Part shown: positions 35,304 through 36,033 of the stretch, piece by piece
How the letters are laid out: every line of letters starts with the position of its first letter
Position numbering within the stretch: position 1 is the stretch's first letter
Source of the DNA: Abditibacteriaceae bacterium
Lineage (GTDB): Bacteria; Armatimonadota; Abditibacteriia; Abditibacteriales; Abditibacteriaceae
Direction: 5' to 3'
DNA length: 36,033 bases
Assembly: GCA_019239895.1 (NCBI GenBank)
Contig: JAFAZH010000028.1
Location: 1-36,033, forward strand
Made by a program: the position numbers and the translations under genes
Notes under the pieces: generated by a model
Database searches by the model: none
What the model saw: the letters and a program-made list of their open reading frames with translations, nothing else
What the model was told of the DNA's origin: nothing

Positions 35304-35595
35304 TTGGCGGCCATCTCGCCTTGGCACGGCGCTTCCTTGTCAGGCATGGCTACTTCCGCTACTTCCAATAGAATCTGAGTCCCAGCGCTTCAATCGCCGG
35401 TCACATGCCGTGCCCCAGGCGGTGTGGCACACCTTGTTTCACCTTTTGGGGCATCTCTTCGCGGCCACTAAGAGCTGTCATACCTATGTCATTGATGCGC
35501 TACCAGTGCCAGTCTGTGACAATATTCGTATCTGTTGCGGTAAGCTCTCCCCGGCAGCAGCCTAGCGGCGCTACTGTGCCAGTAAGCGGCGTTAC

Positions 35596-35625
35596 TTCTA
35601 TGGTCTCAAATTCTATGGTCTCAAA
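35596..35625 (+). repeat. 15-bp tandem duplication in the transposase
   Basis: Two exact copies, 35596-35610 and 35611-35625, double the peptide FYGLK in frame within the conserved RRYFYGLKVHL segment. Confidence 0.9.
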
Positions 35626-36033
35626 GTGCATCTGGTGATGACTGGTCAAGGTCAACCCGTCGAATTTATGCTCACCCCAGGTTCATGTGCCGATGTGCGA
35701 GCGTTACACCTTTTGAACTTGGATCTGCCTGCGGGGGCGCAGTTGTTGGGCGCCCGCGCCTCCACCGACTATCAGGCCCAAGAATGGCTCTTGGAAACCG
35801 CCAACATCACCTGAATCGCGCAGCGTAAAGCTGCTGCCAAACGGCAGATGCCGCTGTGGCGGGAGTTTATTAGATGCCGCTGCGACAAGGGATCGAGACG
35901 ACCTTCAGTCAAGTGACGGCCTTGTTTCCCAAGCCCATTCATGCTGTGACAGCCCAAGGCTTTATCCTCAAGATCGTGTGCTTTCTACTGGCTTTCTCCT
36001 TTCGCTGTTTAGTGAGGTACCAACTTTAGGTTA

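Larger units (their letters stand above)
35058..36029 (+). pseudogene. Broken IS982-type transposase
   Basis: Reading through frame changes gives a recognisable IS982 DDE transposase: start MYYMCHRLLLALDYRDDPQ, EIMTVPLVAAAFFGGHLALARRF, RFNRRSHAVPQAVWHTLFHLL, the first catalytic region YVIDALPVPVCDNIRI, KRRYFYGLKVHLVMTGQGQPVEF, TDYQAQEWLLETANIT, and the last with the Glu, GIETTFSQVTALFPKPIHAVT. Damage is heavy: a 20-bp tandem duplication shifts the frame at about 35284; there are stops after RYFQ, after LSPAAA and after ETANIT; a further frameshift lies near 35890; and the usual GDKAYTDY reads GARASTDY, losing the catalytic Asp. The seven-copy repeat adds 38 codons in frame. The element cannot encode an active enzyme. 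Confidence 0.85.
34956..36033 (+). mobile_element. Degenerate IS982-family-like insertion sequence
   Basis: The left end reads TAACCTAAGTTGCTACC (34956-34972) and the right end is its near inverted copy (36016-36033), with one gap and one mismatch. The element is about 1.08 kb, usual for IS982 family, and carries one transposase frame, now broken. The right end coincides with the last base of the window, so target duplication cannot be checked. The left end abuts the dehydratase stop codon. A 13-bp imperfect inverted repeat (34991-35003 with 35020-35032) lies between the left end and the transposase start. Confidence 0.8.

Noticed and set aside
35016..35371. Several ORFs in different frames through the 19-bp repeats
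   Set aside because: A 19-bp unit is open in several frames, giving artificial 19-residue repeat peptides. Only the transposase frame has meaning.

Overview
The window is about 36 kb of chromosomal DNA from a bacterium that is probably a free-living heterotroph. Base composition is moderate (near 50% GC by eye). I cannot name the species. Several features fit a lineage such as Armatimonadota, Chloroflexota or a relative, but this is a weak inference: a fused fucokinase/fucose-1-phosphate guanylyltransferase, a sugar ABC importer with no local ATPase, a DUF3500 protein, many starts with no Shine-Dalgarno but a -10-like hexamer 6-9 nt upstream, and several families of dispersed palindromic repeats. 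No rRNA, tRNA or CRISPR array was seen.

Layout. (1) 1-9.0 kb, surface sugar functions: the 3' end of a nucleotide-sugar dehydrogenase, a YihX-like HAD phosphatase, a very long Fkp-type GDP-fucose enzyme, a DPM1-like glycosyltransferase, a PF14907-type nucleotidyltransferase and a small zinc-ribbon protein. (2) 9.2-16.2 kb, a CDP-sugar locus: rfbF-rfbG on the plus strand face a minus-strand operon of split transketolase halves, a GtrB-like glycosyltransferase, a zinc-finger SAM methyltransferase and an SDR epimerase/reductase. Together these could build a modified CDP-6-deoxyhexose, possibly branched, and attach it to a lipid carrier. (3) 16.3-19.6 kb, a sugar ABC importer: binding protein and two permeases. 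(4) 19.9-26.3 kb, glutamate synthase: gltB then gltD on the minus strand, separated by a hairpin and a palindromic repeat. (5) 26.9-31.6 kb, minus strand: a lipoprotein, then a coupled cassette of zinc alcohol dehydrogenase, 2-hydroxyacid dehydrogenase and GNAT acetyltransferase, with a secreted DUF3500 protein upstream. (6) 31.7-35.0 kb, plus strand: a Gfo/Idh/MocA oxidoreductase and a YjhG/YagF-type sugar-acid dehydratase. With region 5 this suggests oxidative sugar or sugar-acid catabolism. (7) 35.0-36.0 kb: a decayed IS982-like element whose left inverted repeat begins at the dehydratase stop codon.

The most interesting points are the split-transketolase CDP-sugar locus, the recurrent -10-to-start spacing that suggests leaderless mRNAs, at least three unrelated palindromic repeat types in the gaps, and an IS transposase carrying a 19-bp repeat in seven exact copies plus two other tandem duplications. 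No function was tested here. All family calls come from reading motifs.
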